Origin: Clostridia bacterium
GTDB lineage: Bacteria > Bacillota > Clostridia > Lachnospirales > Lachnospiraceae
Direction of reading: 5' to 3'
NCBI GenBank assembly: GCA_026000945.1
Contig: BNZI01000005.1
Span: 1-60,130, forward strand
DNA length: 60,130 nucleotides
Made by a program: the position numbers and the translations under genes
Part shown: positions 34,465 through 45,115 of the stretch, piece after piece
Numbering within the stretch: the stretch's first letter is position 1
Layout of the letters: each line of letters starts with the position of its first letter
Notes under the pieces: generated by a model
Told to the model about the DNA's origin: nothing
Seen by the model: the letters and a program-made list of their open reading frames with translations, nothing else
The model's database searches: none

Positions 34465-37400
34465 ATGAGACTGCCGAAAGAACAAAAAAAGCAAGAAAAG
34501 AAAATAGTGCTGGGAGCTGTGTTATTAGCATTGCTCTTAGTTGTTTTTAGCACTGTTTTAGTTTTTGCAGAAGGGACAGAAATCCCAAATTGTGAACACG
34601 TGCATACTGAGGCATGTTATCGTATTCCGGAGGATCATGTTCACTCAATTGAAGATGGGTGTGTGCCTGTTTATCCGACGAGATTAGAACTTGTACAAGA
34701 AGGGAATACGAATCTTGAAGATTGGTATATTGACGGGGATGTAGAAAAAGGACTTATTGAAGGACATCCGGAAATAGAGGAGAAATATCAAGAAGTTCCA
34801 GATACAGATGCCGAACCGATTTCATGGAAATGCAACCACCAAGAATTGGTTTGTGAACACAAAGATTGTATCGTTGGGGCTCCTTGCCGTGTAGCGATTG
34901 CTCAAGCTGAGGCGAATCCAACAGTCAGAGAACGTTTGATCAACACTTTTGCATCTACACAAGGGGTTTCTTTAGCAGAATTAACTTATTTTGACAATAG
35001 TGAAAAAAGCCAAAGCATAGCTTTAGAAGGTAATAACAATCTGACAACAAGTTACAAAATGTTGATAGAAAAAATGATGACTTTGTCTGTGAAGGCATCA
35101 TTTAATGCAACAGGAGTTACTTATGCTGACCGAACATTGACCATAAAAATTGCCCCTGGTTTAGAATTTGATGTTCTCCCAGGTTTTTCTTGGGACGGAA
35201 CACAGAAAACTTGGGTTTTTAATAAAAATAATTTGCCAGTTCAACAAAAAGATCATGTTATTGGAGGTAGTTTCGTAGCAGATACTATTCCAGTAAACAA
35301 TACAGGGAATCATAAACTGACAAGTGGTACGGTTACTTATCAGATTGGTGAAAACGTTGGTTTGGTAGAATTGATTCCTGTAATCAAATATAGTACACAA
35401 CTTGTTCTAAATGGTGACCCGAATGGAAAAAATATTCCAAATGCCGTTGTAGTTACTACAAATGCGAAAAAAAATGGGGCGGCAAGTTCTGTAGTTGATA
35501 CACAAACTTTAGAAAACTTATTAGTAAAAGGTATTGCTGGTATCATGACCTTTAGGGAAAATGCATTACACATTATCCATAAACCGGGAATGACTGGACA
35601 AAGTTTAAAATTACCTATACTTCTCTTTCAAAAAGATATAAAAGAAAATAACCAGATACCTACCTATGATATTTTTTATATAGAAAAAGCAGGATTTGAT
35701 ATTCAATTACCTCCAGGAATCAATGTCAGTGCAGTAGAGTTTGAACTAGGTGGCGGAACAGCAGGTCGGACGGCTACGATTACTGGATCCAGTAAACAGG
35801 GAATGAAAATTCATGTTGATCTGGAAAAAATCATGGTAGGCAAAGATAATAGTGCATTAAGAAATATTATATTGAAATATTCTGTAGATTCAGATGCTCC
35901 CTTAACCAATGGTTATACGGCTGATGGTAAGTATAACATGCAGTTTAGTAAATTTTATGCTCAAGGTTACGGATCATCTCAGGGTTACACTACACATCCA
36001 GAAGAAGATGCTGGAAAAGCTTATCCCTATGATCATAGAATTGAAATTACAGACACTTTACCAGAGTTAGTGCAAATCAATGACAGCGGTCATAAAAGTG
36101 CGATGTATCCTTTGATTGGTTTTGGATATGTACCTTCAATTATCAATCATGAAAACACACCTCTAGGTTCTTATACCTTATGGAATAAGCTAACGACTCC
36201 ATCTGCTTTACAGACAGTAAAAATGGATTTTACAAAAGGACTTGCTGTAGGAAAAGTACGTATGTTTTTTATTCCTGTAGGGGCAAGTAAAACAGCTCCT
36301 CATGTACGTGTAACTTTAAATACAGGAGCAGTAGTCGAAGTTGCTAATTTTAACACAAGCTATCGTCGAGGTGACAATACCGGTAATACAGGAATTATTG
36401 ATTATGTGGTTTTTGATTTAAGTACACAACATCCTTCTGGTTCACCTACAGATTATATTGTATCAGCAGAATATGAAATCGATCAATTGTTACCAAACTA
36501 CGGTAACTATACTAGTGCATACCGTCGTGTAGATATTACACCTACATTAATTTTAGGTAGTTTTACAGCACAAGGACCGGGAGTAAAATTTGAATTTGAT
36601 GTAAAAGTAGCTGCAGGGAGTATAGCAAGTAATAATGGACAATGGGATGGTGTAACTGCTAATCAATGCTACTCTATGATTAGAGCTCCACATGTTCAGT
36701 TTGAAATGGACAAAGGACCTGTAGGACAAACTTTCCAAAATAAAAAAGAAAATTTGTATTATTTAGAACCACGTATCCGTGTTTATCCAGCTATTTCAAC
36801 AGATCAACGCTACGTGAGTTCCTATGTAACTTACGTAGAAGGTGTAGATGTATATTTGCGTACTATGGGTAAAATTGATATTGATACCAGTACAATACAA
36901 ATACGTCAAGTTTTGATGAAAGATAGACAAAGTGCTGATTCCGCTATTTTAAATCAAGGTACTTATGTGAATGTGCCACAGGCACAAATTACTCCTATGA
37001 CGGATAATCAAGGAACAAAGGTATACCGTTTGCGTTTACCGCAGGCATATCTAAACTCTTACGGAAGTAAAGACGGAAATACTACAGCTTTACAAGTAAG
37101 ATATGGTTTTAAAGTAAATGACGATGTACCAAGAGAAGAGCATGATTTAAGTGAATTGATCTGGGTACAGCCTATAGATAAAGCTCACAAACCTTTTGTA
37201 GGTTTTGGAACTGCAACAAACACAAATGCAGATTGGACAAATAGTACAGATATAGCATATTGGAATCAGTTAAATAGATATGATGTTGCAGGTGATGGAA
37301 AAACAGATTTACGCTATGGTACACTCAGGTCAGAAGATAAATTTTATTTAGAACCGAACTTGGAATTTGTCGTAAAAACAGATGCAAAATTGATTGTCAA

Positions 37401-40400
37401 TGGATCAAGTTCTGATTGGAAAACATCTAACAGTAAACAAGACGCGATTGAATTATCTCCATTAGGAACATTTACTTACCGATATACAGCACAAAATTTA
37501 AGTGGTCAGGTAGCAGGTAAGTATGTTGTGCATATTCCAATTCCTGAAGTAGGAAAAGGAGCAAGTAGCGGATTTACAATGCCGGATAAGTCACCCGCAG
37601 AGTTTGAATGGACAGCAGAGCTAATCAGTGAAGTACGGCAAACGGTTGGTACTTCCATGACTGTTTCTTACTCTACACAATATGTGCCAGATACAACGAA
37701 TACATCTAGCTTTGGAAGCTGGAGTTCTATTTCTAATAAAGCAAGTATTCGTACCATTCGTATTGAGTATACGACACCTATGGCTGACAAAGAAATACAT
37801 GAATATCAGTTTGATTTAAAAGTAGGTGGAACGCAAGCTCAAAAAGATGCTTGGTTGACAGCAGGAGCTACAAACTATTATAGTTCAGTAGTAACACCAA
37901 CATTAACAAATATTCAGTTATTAAATATGCCTACTGAACCAATTGCTGTTAAATTAGCTGGCGGTTTGATTGTGGGACGTGTGTATATTGATAAAAACCG
38001 TAATGGTAAGTACGATGCAGGAGATGTTCCGGTTGCTAATCATACGGTAGATGGTAGTATAGCAAGTGGCGTGAATGCAGGTACTTCACAAAGTATTAAA
38101 ACAAATGCGGAAGGTCTCTTTCAGTTCCTAGTATCAGAGGGAGATAATGTTAGCATTGTTACTGCCAATCCAGAATATGCTAGTAAAATGCTACGTTTTT
38201 ATGGAGATAGCAAAGTTAATCCTTCCAAGACAGTAACAGGACAAGGAAAAAACAATGCGGATATTCAAGTAGAAATTGGATTAATTGAACCTTACAAGAT
38301 TCAATTTGATGATAATACTACAAATAATCCATCTACTTTTGAACCGATCTATCGTTATCCAGATGAAACAATTAGCGGTCCTCACGAAGTGCCGGATAAA
38401 GGTCCTACGCCTCCAACAGCTTCACAACAACCGGATTCAGAATTTCAAGAGTGGAATAATAAACCGGATGGTTCAGGTAGTACTTTATCGCCAAATGGAA
38501 CAGTAGGTGGCGATGAAACTTATTATGCAGTTCGGGAAAAAGGATCTTTAGCTGTAACTTATGATAAAAACACAACGGATATGACTTCAGGTTCAGTTCC
38601 TGTAGATAGTAAATTATATTTAAAAAATGAAAAAGTAATTGTAAAAGCAAATCCAGGTAATTTAAGTAGACCAGGTTATGGTTTTAAAGGTTGGTCTACA
38701 ACGCCTACGGGTACTACACCAATTACAGAATTTAATATTACACAAAATACCATCTTATATGCAATCTGGGAAGCAGATGTTTATTATGTTACCTATGATG
38801 GCAACGGACATACTGGAGGTTCAGTTCCGGTAGACAGTCAAGGATACAAGCTGAATGATACGGCTACCTTGAAACCACAAGGGAATATGGTTAAAGATGG
38901 ATATGTATTTAAAGGCTGGGCTACTTCACCTGAAAATGCTAAGAATGGTGTGGTATGGGCTTACGACTCTTGTGTAGTAAAAGGAAATCATACTTTCTAC
39001 GCAGTTTGGGAAGAAGCATTCTATAAGCTTATTTATGATGGTAACGGACATACTAGTGGTTCAGTTCCTGTAGATAATTCTGCTTATAAAAAAGGAATCA
39101 CAGCGACTTTACAAACAAGTACAACCATTAAAAAAGATGGATATACCTTTAAAGGATGGTCTAGTACACCTAACGGAACAACTCCGATTACTAGTGTTAC
39201 GTTCAGTAATTCAGATATTACGGTATACGCGATTTGGGAGCAAAGCAAATATACAGTAAAATATGATGGAAATGGACATACAGGAGGGACAGTTCCTGTA
39301 GATAATCACCTATATGTTGCGGGTGAAACAGGTTATTTGAAACCTCAAGGTGATATGGTCAGAGCTGGTTATGAATTTAAAGGTTGGTCTGCACAGCCCA
39401 ATGGAACAGTTTGGCCTACTAACAACTTTACGGTAACAGGAAACCATATTTTTTATGCAGTATGGGAAGCAAAGATTTATCATATTACCTATGATGGTAA
39501 TGGTCATACAGGAGGAACAGCACCTGTAGATTCTAAAGACTATCGTTATAATGATAAGGTGACTTTAGCAGATAAAAATGACTTAGAAAAAACAGGATAT
39601 ACTTTCAAAGGTTGGTCTACACAGGCATCTGGTGGTACAATTTATCCTCCAGGAACTGTTTTACCAGTGACACAAGATCAAACTTATTATGCAATTTGGG
39701 ATGTTAAAGAGCCTTATACTTTAACTTATGAGGGAAATGGACATACTGGTGGAAGTGCACCGCCATCTTCTAAACATGTTGAAGGAACAACTGCTGTTTT
39801 AGTAGGTAATATTAATAACCTTAGTAAAACAGGTTATGTATTTGCTGGTTGGTCTTTAACGAAAAATGGTCCTAAAATTGATACAGTGTTAATGGATTCT
39901 GATAAAACAGTATATGCAATTTGGAGTCTAGGTTACCGTTTGATTTATGATGGTAACGGACATACTGGTGGATTCGTTCCCATTGATTTAAATCTTTATT
40001 TATATGGAGATACAGCAACCATTCAAGCAAATCCAGGAAATTTAGTAAGAGATGGATATACATTTATTGGTTGGTCTATTACTCCTGATGGTATGCCTTT
40101 AAGTTCAGATAAATATATTATCACTTCAAATGCTATCTTATATGCTGTATGGGATCACATAGGATTAAAGGTAACATATGACGGAAATGGTCATACGGGT
40201 GGAGATGTACCGATTGATCCGACAGCATATGCATATGGAGACATTGTTCCAATTCATGGAAATGACAAAGGCTTAGTAAAAGATGGATATGTATTTGATG
40301 GCTGCTCTTTGACACCTGATGGAAAAAATAAAACAGACGGTTTCCAAATAAAAAAAGATACCATTTTGTATGCTATTTGGGTAACACCGGGCAGTGGTAC

Positions 40401-40929
40401 AAATCCTCCTGATGGCGGAGGTAATCCAAATCCTGGAGGTGGAGGTAACACCGGTGGCGGTGGTAATGAAGGCAACACTGGTGGCGGCGGAAACGGCGGC
40501 GACGGTAATACTGGCGGTGGCGGAAATAATGGCGGCGACGGTGGTACTGGCGGAAACGGCGGCACTGGCGGAAGCGGCGGCACTGGCGGAAGCGGTGGTA
40601 CTGGCGGAAGCGGTGGTACTGGCGGAAGCGGTGGTACTGGCGGAAGCGGCGGCAATACCAATATTCCAGATAATCCGAACCACTTAATTCCGAAAGACGA
40701 CGGCGGTTATATTTTAGTAGATGATAATGGTAAGCCAATCGGAGAATATAACAAACGTCCAGACGGAACGTGGGAGTACACACCATACTTGCCTGTTGTC
40801 CCTACCTTACCAAAAACAGGAGATACAAAAGGAACAATTTGGATGCTTTTAGCTAGTATTTCGGTAATCGTTGTAGTATTTTTAATCGTTGATTTTAGAA
40901 AGAGACGAAAAGAAAAAAATAATTCATGA
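34465..40929 (+). CDS. giant LPXTG-anchored surface protein with InlB-type repeats
   Basis: 2154 residues. A signal peptide (about 14-36) is followed by a Cys/His-rich segment (CEHVHTEACY..., CNHQELVCEHKDC; about 43-147), a long beta-rich ligand-binding-like region (about 190-1165) and an SdrD-like B domain with a calcium-loop-like DKNRNGKYDAGD (about 1167-1255). Next come one degenerate and eight full InlB/Flg_new repeats of about 76 residues (about 1276-1973; YDGNGHTGG...GY.FKGW...YAIWE), a Gly-rich spacer (about 1975-2065), the sortase motif LPKTG (2115-2119), a membrane helix and a basic tail. It is exported and linked to the wall by a sortase that is not in this window. Likely an adhesin; the ligand is unknown. 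Confidence 0.93.
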   Translation: MRLPKEQKKQEKKIVLGAVLLALLLVVFSTVLVFAEGTEIPNCEHVHTEACYRIPEDHVHSIEDGCVPVYPTRLELVQEGNTNLEDWYIDGDVEKGLIEGHPEIEEKYQEVPDTDAEPISWKCNHQELVCEHKDCIVGAPCRVAIAQAEANPTVRERLINTFASTQGVSLAELTYFDNSEKSQSIALEGNNNLTTSYKMLIEKMMTLSVKASFNATGVTYADRTLTIKIAPGLEFDVLPGFSWDGTQKTWVFNKNNLPVQQKDHVIGGSFVADTIPVNNTGNHKLTSGTVTYQIGENVGLVELIPVIKYSTQLVLNGDPNGKNIPNAVVVTTNAKKNGAASSVVDTQTLENLLVKGIAGIMTFRENALHIIHKPGMTGQSLKLPILLFQKDIKENNQIPTYDIFYIEKAGFDIQLPPGINVSAVEFELGGGTAGRTATITGSSKQGMKIHVDLEKIMVGKDNSALRNIILKYSVDSDAPLTNGYTADGKYNMQFSKFYAQGYGSSQGYTTHPEEDAGKAYPYDHRIEITDTLPELVQINDSGHKSAMYPLIGFGYVPSIINHENTPLGSYTLWNKLTTPSALQTVKMDFTKGLAVGKVRMFFIPVGASKTAPHVRVTLNTGAVVEVANFNTSYRRGDNTGNTGIIDYVVFDLSTQHPSGSPTDYIVSAEYEIDQLLPNYGNYTSAYRRVDITPTLILGSFTAQGPGVKFEFDVKVAAGSIASNNGQWDGVTANQCYSMIRAPHVQFEMDKGPVGQTFQNKKENLYYLEPRIRVYPAISTDQRYVSSYVTYVEGVDVYLRTMGKIDIDTSTIQIRQVLMKDRQSADSAILNQGTYVNVPQAQITPMTDNQGTKVYRLRLPQAYLNSYGSKDGNTTALQVRYGFKVNDDVPREEHDLSELIWVQPIDKAHKPFVGFGTATNTNADWTNSTDIAYWNQLNRYDVAGDGKTDLRYGTLRSEDKFYLEPNLEFVVKTDAKLIVNGSSSDWKTSNSKQDAIELSPLGTFTYRYTAQNLSGQVAGKYVVHIPIPEVGKGASSGFTMPDKSPAEFEWTAELISEVRQTVGTSMTVSYSTQYVPDTTNTSSFGSWSSISNKASIRTIRIEYTTPMADKEIHEYQFDLKVGGTQAQKDAWLTAGATNYYSSVVTPTLTNIQLLNMPTEPIAVKLAGGLIVGRVYIDKNRNGKYDAGDVPVANHTVDGSIASGVNAGTSQSIKTNAEGLFQFLVSEGDNVSIVTANPEYASKMLRFYGDSKVNPSKTVTGQGKNNADIQVEIGLIEPYKIQFDDNTTNNPSTFEPIYRYPDETISGPHEVPDKGPTPPTASQQPDSEFQEWNNKPDGSGSTLSPNGTVGGDETYYAVREKGSLAVTYDKNTTDMTSGSVPVDSKLYLKNEKVIVKANPGNLSRPGYGFKGWSTTPTGTTPITEFNITQNTILYAIWEADVYYVTYDGNGHTGGSVPVDSQGYKLNDTATLKPQGNMVKDGYVFKGWATSPENAKNGVVWAYDSCVVKGNHTFYAVWEEAFYKLIYDGNGHTSGSVPVDNSAYKKGITATLQTSTTIKKDGYTFKGWSSTPNGTTPITSVTFSNSDITVYAIWEQSKYTVKYDGNGHTGGTVPVDNHLYVAGETGYLKPQGDMVRAGYEFKGWSAQPNGTVWPTNNFTVTGNHIFYAVWEAKIYHITYDGNGHTGGTAPVDSKDYRYNDKVTLADKNDLEKTGYTFKGWSTQASGGTIYPPGTVLPVTQDQTYYAIWDVKEPYTLTYEGNGHTGGSAPPSSKHVEGTTAVLVGNINNLSKTGYVFAGWSLTKNGPKIDTVLMDSDKTVYAIWSLGYRLIYDGNGHTGGFVPIDLNLYLYGDTATIQANPGNLVRDGYTFIGWSITPDGMPLSSDKYIITSNAILYAVWDHIGLKVTYDGNGHTGGDVPIDPTAYAYGDIVPIHGNDKGLVKDGYVFDGCSLTPDGKNKTDGFQIKKDTILYAIWVTPGSGTNPPDGGGNPNPGGGGNTGGGGNEGNTGGGGNGGDGNTGGGGNNGGDGGTGGNGGTGGSGGTGGSGGTGGSGGTGGSGGTGGSGGNTNIPDNPNHLIPKDDGGYILVDDNGKPIGEYNKRPDGTWEYTPYLPVVPTLPKTGDTKGTIWMLLASISVIVVVFLIVDFRKRRKEKNNS
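38545..40383 (+). repeat. eight InlB-type repeats within the surface-protein gene
   Basis: Eight units of roughly 225-235 bases each encode a domain beginning YDGNGHTGG and ending YAIWE or YAVWE. They have diverged at synonymous sites, so the array is not a recent DNA duplication. A ninth, degenerate unit precedes them at about 38290-38540. Confidence 0.9.
40549..40656 (+). repeat. 18-bp tandem repeat encoding GGSGGT
   Basis: Six consecutive 18-base units GGCGGAAGCGGTGGTACT with a few C/T variants, at 40549, 40567, 40585, 40603, 40621 and 40639. The block is strongly G+C-rich in an otherwise A+T-rich window. Copy number is likely to vary by slippage. Confidence 0.92.
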
Positions 40930-40954
40930 AATATGTATCATACTAAAGATTGAT

Positions 40955-40992
40955 AGAAAAAAGGAATGGAAAAAAAGATCCATTCCTTTTTT
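40955..40992 (+). terminator. terminator of the surface-protein gene
   Basis: A perfect stem AAAAAAGGAATGG / CCATTCCTTTTTT around an A-rich loop ending GAT, with a T-tract built in. It separates the surface-protein gene from lepA. Confidence 0.92.
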
Positions 40993-41094
40993 CTGTCAAG
41001 GGATTGATGGATAAGTTGTCCTACGGTATAATAAAATTCAGTTTGTCATAGTTCATGCGTAGGCTAAAAAAGTATTTTGCCTAAGGAGGCGCCG

Positions 41095-42900
41095 ATGTCA
41101 CAAGATAAGATTAGAAATTTCTGTATTATTGCCCATATTGATCATGGAAAGTCTACATTGGCAGATAGAATTATAGAAAAGACAGGTTTACTGACTAGCC
41201 GGGAAATGCAGGATCAAATTTTAGATAATATGGATTTAGAACGTGAAAGAGGAATTACCATCAAAGCACAGGCAGTGCGTGTGATTTACCAAGCCAAGGA
41301 TGGTACAGAGTATATTTTCAATTTGATTGATACGCCTGGTCATGTTGATTTTAATTATGAAGTTTCACGGAGTTTGGCAGCTTGTGACGGTGCTATTTTG
41401 GTTGTAGATGCTTCTCAAGGTGTGGAGGCACAAACATTGGCTAATGTCTATTTAGCTTTAGAACATAATTTAGAGATTTTACCGGTAATTAATAAAATTG
41501 ATTTACCCAGTGCAGATCCTGAGAGAGTGATTCAAGAAATAGAGGATATTATTGGTATAGAAGCACAAGATGCACCTTTGATTTCTGCAAAAACAGGCTT
41601 ACATGTTGAAAATGTTTTGGAAGAAATTATTAAAAGAATACCTGCTCCTATAGGAAATAGAAAAAATTCTTTGCAAGCTTTAATTTTTGATTCTTTATAT
41701 GATATTTATAAAGGAGTAATTATTTTTTGTCGAATTAAAGAGGGAGTAGTAAAAAAAGGTACACAAATTTTAATGAAAGCTACAAATGCAAAAGCAGAAG
41801 TTGCAGAAGTAGGATATTTTGGAGCGGGGCGTTTTATTCCTTGTGATGAATTGAGTGCGGGCATGGTAGGATATATTGTGGCGGGAATTAAAAATGTCCG
41901 GGATACTATGGTGGGTGATACGATTACGGATGCGAATAATCCTTGTGAATATGCTCTACCGGGATATAAAAAAATTACACCCATGGTATACTGCGGTTTG
42001 TATCCAGCAGATGGAGCAAAATATTCAGATTTAAGGGAAGCTTTGGAGCGTTTGCAGTTAAATGATGCTGCCTTGCAATTTGAACCAGAAACTTCAGTAG
42101 CATTGGGTTTTGGATTTCGTTGTGGTTTTTTAGGTTTATTACATTTAGAAATTATTCAAGAACGTTTGGAGAGAGAGTATCATTTAGATTTAGTGACGAC
42201 AGCTCCTAGTGTGGTTTATCATGTGCATCAAACGAATGGAGAAATTCTGGAATTAACTAATCCTTCAGGTTTGCCTTCTCCGTCTGAAATTGAGTATATG
42301 GAAGAACCTATGGTAAGTGCAGAGATTATGGTGAGATCGGATTATATTGGGGCGATTATGGAACTATGTCAAGAACGCAGAGGAATTTATTTGGACATGC
42401 GTTATATTGAGGAAAGTAGAGTGTCTATTCGCTATGATTTGCCATTAAATGAGATTATTTATGATTTCTTTGACTTATTAAAATCACGTTCTAGAGGTTA
42501 TGCTTCTTTTGATTATGAGATGAAAGAGTATGTACGTTCAGACTTAGTCAAGTTAGATATTTTGATTAATAAAGAAGTGGTAGATGCTTTATCTTTTATT
42601 GTGTTTAGAGGAACAGCAGCGGAACGGGGAAGAAAAATGTGCGAAAAGTTAAAATCTGAAATTCCAAGACATTTGTTTGAAGTACCTATTCAAGCGGCTA
42701 TTGGTTCTAAGGTTGTTGCGAGAGAAACAGTAAAAGCAATGAGAAAAGACGTTTTGGCAAAATGTTATGGTGGAGATATCTCCAGAAAAAGAAAGCTTTT
42801 GGAAAAACAAAAAGAAGGGAAGAAAAGGATGAGAGAGGTTGGTAATGTAAAAATTCCTCAAGAAGCATTTATGAGTGTGCTTAAATTAAATGAAGAGTAG
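41095..42900 (+). CDS. lepA: elongation factor 4 (LepA)
   Basis: 601 residues. The GTPase G1 is [13 protein letters not shown], the switch [10 protein letters not shown] and G4 NKIDLP; the LepA-specific C-terminal domain (about 485-601; [23 protein letters not shown]) is complete. LepA is a ribosome-bound GTPase that eases stalled or misplaced translocation and initiation. I chose the ATG at 41095 behind AAGGAGG. In related genomes lepA follows spoIIP; here the surface-protein gene lies between. dnaB follows after 13 bases. Confidence 0.97.
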   Translation: MSQDKIRNFCIIAHIDHGKSTLADRIIEKTGLLTSREMQDQILDNMDLERERGITIKAQAVRVIYQAKDGTEYIFNLIDTPGHVDFNYEVSRSLAACDGAILVVDASQGVEAQTLANVYLALEHNLEILPVINKIDLPSADPERVIQEIEDIIGIEAQDAPLISAKTGLHVENVLEEIIKRIPAPIGNRKNSLQALIFDSLYDIYKGVIIFCRIKEGVVKKGTQILMKATNAKAEVAEVGYFGAGRFIPCDELSAGMVGYIVAGIKNVRDTMVGDTITDANNPCEYALPGYKKITPMVYCGLYPADGAKYSDLREALERLQLNDAALQFEPETSVALGFGFRCGFLGLLHLEIIQERLEREYHLDLVTTAPSVVYHVHQTNGEILELTNPSGLPSPSEIEYMEEPMVSAEIMVRSDYIGAIMELCQERRGIYLDMRYIEESRVSIRYDLPLNEIIYDFFDLLKSRSRGYASFDYEMKEYVRSDLVKLDILINKEVVDALSFIVFRGTAAERGRKMCEKLKSEIPRHLFEVPIQAAIGSKVVARETVKAMRKDVLAKCYGGDISRKRKLLEKQKEGKKRMREVGNVKIPQEAFMSVLKLNEE

Positions 42901-42913
42901 AGGATAACAATCA

Positions 42914-44254
42914 ATGAGTGAAGAATTTTTGATTAAGCGGATATTGCCCCATAGCGAAGAGGCAGAACGTTCAGTTCTTGGTTCTATGCTCTTGGATCAG
43001 GAGGCGCTTAGTGTAGCCGCTGAAATGTTGATGGAAGAAGATTTTTACCAAAAACAATATGGCATGTTATTTTCAGCGGCCATTCAGTTATATCGGGAGG
43101 GCAGAGCTGTAGATTTAGTCACTTTACAGGATCGGATGAAAGAAAAGGATTTGCCTGCAGAATTGAGTAGTTTAGAATTTATTCGAGAGCTTGTCCTTTT
43201 TGTACCTACTTCTGCTAATATCAAACATTATGCAACGATTGTTTATGAAAAATCTATGCTTAGAAAGTTAATTCATTTTAGTGAAGAGATTAGTAATAAG
43301 TGTTATTTGGGAAAAGGAACTTTAGAACAAGTTTTTGAAGAAACAGAGAAAGGGATTTTTCAGCTGATTCAAAAACAAAATAGCACAAGTTATGTTCCGA
43401 TTAGAGAGATTGCTTTAGATGTTATTGAGCGTATTGAGTTAGCGGCAAAAACAAAAAATCATTTAACAGGATTAGGAACTGGATTTACGGATTTAGATTA
43501 TCGAACATCTGGTTTACAGCCATCTGATTTAATTTTAATTGCTGCCAGACCCTCTATGGGAAAAACAGCATTTGTTTTAAATTTAGTACAACATGTGGCA
43601 TTAAAGCAAAAACGACCAGTTGTGATTTTTAGTTTGGAAATGTCGAAAGAACAGCTTGTCAATCGTCTTTTTGCTATGGAAGCAAGAGTAGATGCTCAAT
43701 CTTTGCGCAATGGAAAATTAACTGAACAAGATTGGGATAAGTTGATTGATAGTGCGGGAGATATTGGAGAATCTCAATTAATTATTGACGATACTCCGGG
43801 AATTTCTATTATGGAACTGCGTTCAAAGTGTAGAAAATTAAAGATTGAGCAAGATTTAGCTTTGGTCATTATTGATTACTTACAATTAATGAGTGGACGT
43901 AATTCTGGTAAAGAAAATCGTCAGCAAGAAATTTCGGATATTTCAAGATCATTGAAGGGATTAGCAAGAGAATTAAACGTACCAGTGATTGCTTTATCTC
44001 AACTTAGTCGCGCACCGGAAACCAGACAAGATCACAGACCCATGCTTTCTGATTTGAGGGAATCAGGAGCAATTGAACAAGATGCAGATGTAGTAATGTT
44101 TCTGTATCGGGATGATTATTATAATAAAGATTCTGAACAAAAAAATATTGCTGAGGTAATTATTGCAAAACAAAGAAATGGTCCAATTGGCACAGTAGAA
44201 TTGTTATGGATGCCAAATTATACAAAATTTGCAAGTCTTGAGTATAATTCGTAA
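42914..44254 (+). CDS. dnaB: replicative DNA helicase
   Basis: 446 residues, normal DnaB. An N-terminal helical domain (about 10-110; SEEAERSVLGSMLLDQEAL) that contacts primase is followed by the RecA-like motor with Walker A ARPSMGKTA, Walker B LVIIDYLQLMSG and the QLSR motif, and an arginine-finger-bearing C-terminus. It unwinds DNA at the replication fork. The usual upstream rplI is missing; lepA ends 13 bases upstream, suggesting co-transcription. Confidence 0.97.
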   Translation: MSEEFLIKRILPHSEEAERSVLGSMLLDQEALSVAAEMLMEEDFYQKQYGMLFSAAIQLYREGRAVDLVTLQDRMKEKDLPAELSSLEFIRELVLFVPTSANIKHYATIVYEKSMLRKLIHFSEEISNKCYLGKGTLEQVFEETEKGIFQLIQKQNSTSYVPIREIALDVIERIELAAKTKNHLTGLGTGFTDLDYRTSGLQPSDLILIAARPSMGKTAFVLNLVQHVALKQKRPVVIFSLEMSKEQLVNRLFAMEARVDAQSLRNGKLTEQDWDKLIDSAGDIGESQLIIDDTPGISIMELRSKCRKLKIEQDLALVIIDYLQLMSGRNSGKENRQQEISDISRSLKGLARELNVPVIALSQLSRAPETRQDHRPMLSDLRESGAIEQDADVVMFLYRDDYYNKDSEQKNIAEVIIAKQRNGPIGTVELLWMPNYTKFASLEYNS

Positions 44255-44283
44255 AAAAAAATACATAATTTGAAATAGCTGTC

Positions 44284-44311
44284 TTGCAATTTTTCTCATA
44301 AGTGTTATAAT
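44284..44311 (+). promoter_or_regulatory. promoter of the MerR-like gene
   Basis: TTGCAA (44284-44289), a 16-base spacer and TATAAT (44306-44311), about 50 bases before the start codon. Confidence 0.55.
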
Positions 44312-44362
44312 AAATCTCAATGGAATTAATTTCCAAAAAATAATTAAGAGAGGAGTTTACTT

Positions 44363-45100
44363 ATGGGAGAAATACATTATTTGATTTCAGATGCTTCAAA
44401 AAAAGTAGATGTAGAAGCCCATGTGTTAAGATATTGGGAAGAAGAACTTGAAATAGAAATTCCTCGTAATGAACTAGGACATCGTTATTATACAGATGAA
44501 ATTGTTAATTTGTTTTGTAAAATTAAATTGTTAAAAGAAAAGGGCTATCAGCTTAAGGTAATTAAATCTCATTTGTGTAAGTTAAGGCAGGAGGAGGAGT
44601 TTGATCATATGGAGAATATTTTAGAATCTATTTCGGGAGAGGGAGCCTATTCTATGGGGAATTTGGTTACCCAAACCGTAGTTAGTCAACATATGAATCA
44701 AAATCAAGTTTTACAAGCAGTCCAAGAGCAGTCGGTGAAAGTAGTTGAACAACCTATTCAATTAGTTGAACAGCCTATGCAAGAAATGGCTAATGAAGAT
44801 AAAATGCATCGTTTCCAAGAAATTATGGCAGAGTTAATCAGTCAATCTCTAGAAAAACAAACGGAAAAAATCAGCGAAAACATTAGTACGTTAGTTAGTG
44901 AGAGAGTCAAAAAAGACTTAGAATATTATATGAAAGAAAGAGAAGAAAAAGAAGAGGAACGTTACAGAAAGTTAGATGAGACTTTACGCTTTTGCCAAAA
45001 AGGGTACAAAGGTAAAGCAGAAGCTGCTATTACCTTTTTCCCTAATACAAAAGTAAAGAAAAAAAAACGTTTTGGACGTTCTGGAAATAAACTTTTTTAA
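44363..45100 (+). CDS. MerR-like helix-turn-helix protein with a coiled C-terminus
   Basis: 245 residues. The N-terminal MerR-type DNA-binding domain is at about 1-75 (VEAHVLRYWEEELEIEIPRNELGHRYYTDEIVNLFCKIKLLKEKGYQLKVIK). A Gln/Val-rich middle (about 105-145) and a Lys/Glu-rich coiled coil (about 150-215) follow, with a basic tail (VKKKKRFGRSGNKLF). There is no obvious metal or drug-binding domain. An AGAGGAG ribosome binding site precedes the ATG. It follows dnaB but has its own promoter. Its role is unknown; chromosome-associated functions occur among such coiled MerR proteins. Confidence 0.85.
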   Translation: MGEIHYLISDASKKVDVEAHVLRYWEEELEIEIPRNELGHRYYTDEIVNLFCKIKLLKEKGYQLKVIKSHLCKLRQEEEFDHMENILESISGEGAYSMGNLVTQTVVSQHMNQNQVLQAVQEQSVKVVEQPIQLVEQPMQEMANEDKMHRFQEIMAELISQSLEKQTEKISENISTLVSERVKKDLEYYMKEREEKEEERYRKLDETLRFCQKGYKGKAEAAITFFPNTKVKKKKRFGRSGNKLF

Positions 45101-45115
45101 TGAGTGGTACAAGCC

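Noticed and set aside
40254..40786. Proline- and alanine/serine-rich open frames antisense to the Gly-rich stalk
   Set aside because: They are the mirror of the G+C-rich 18-bp repeats and lack starts with ribosome binding sites.
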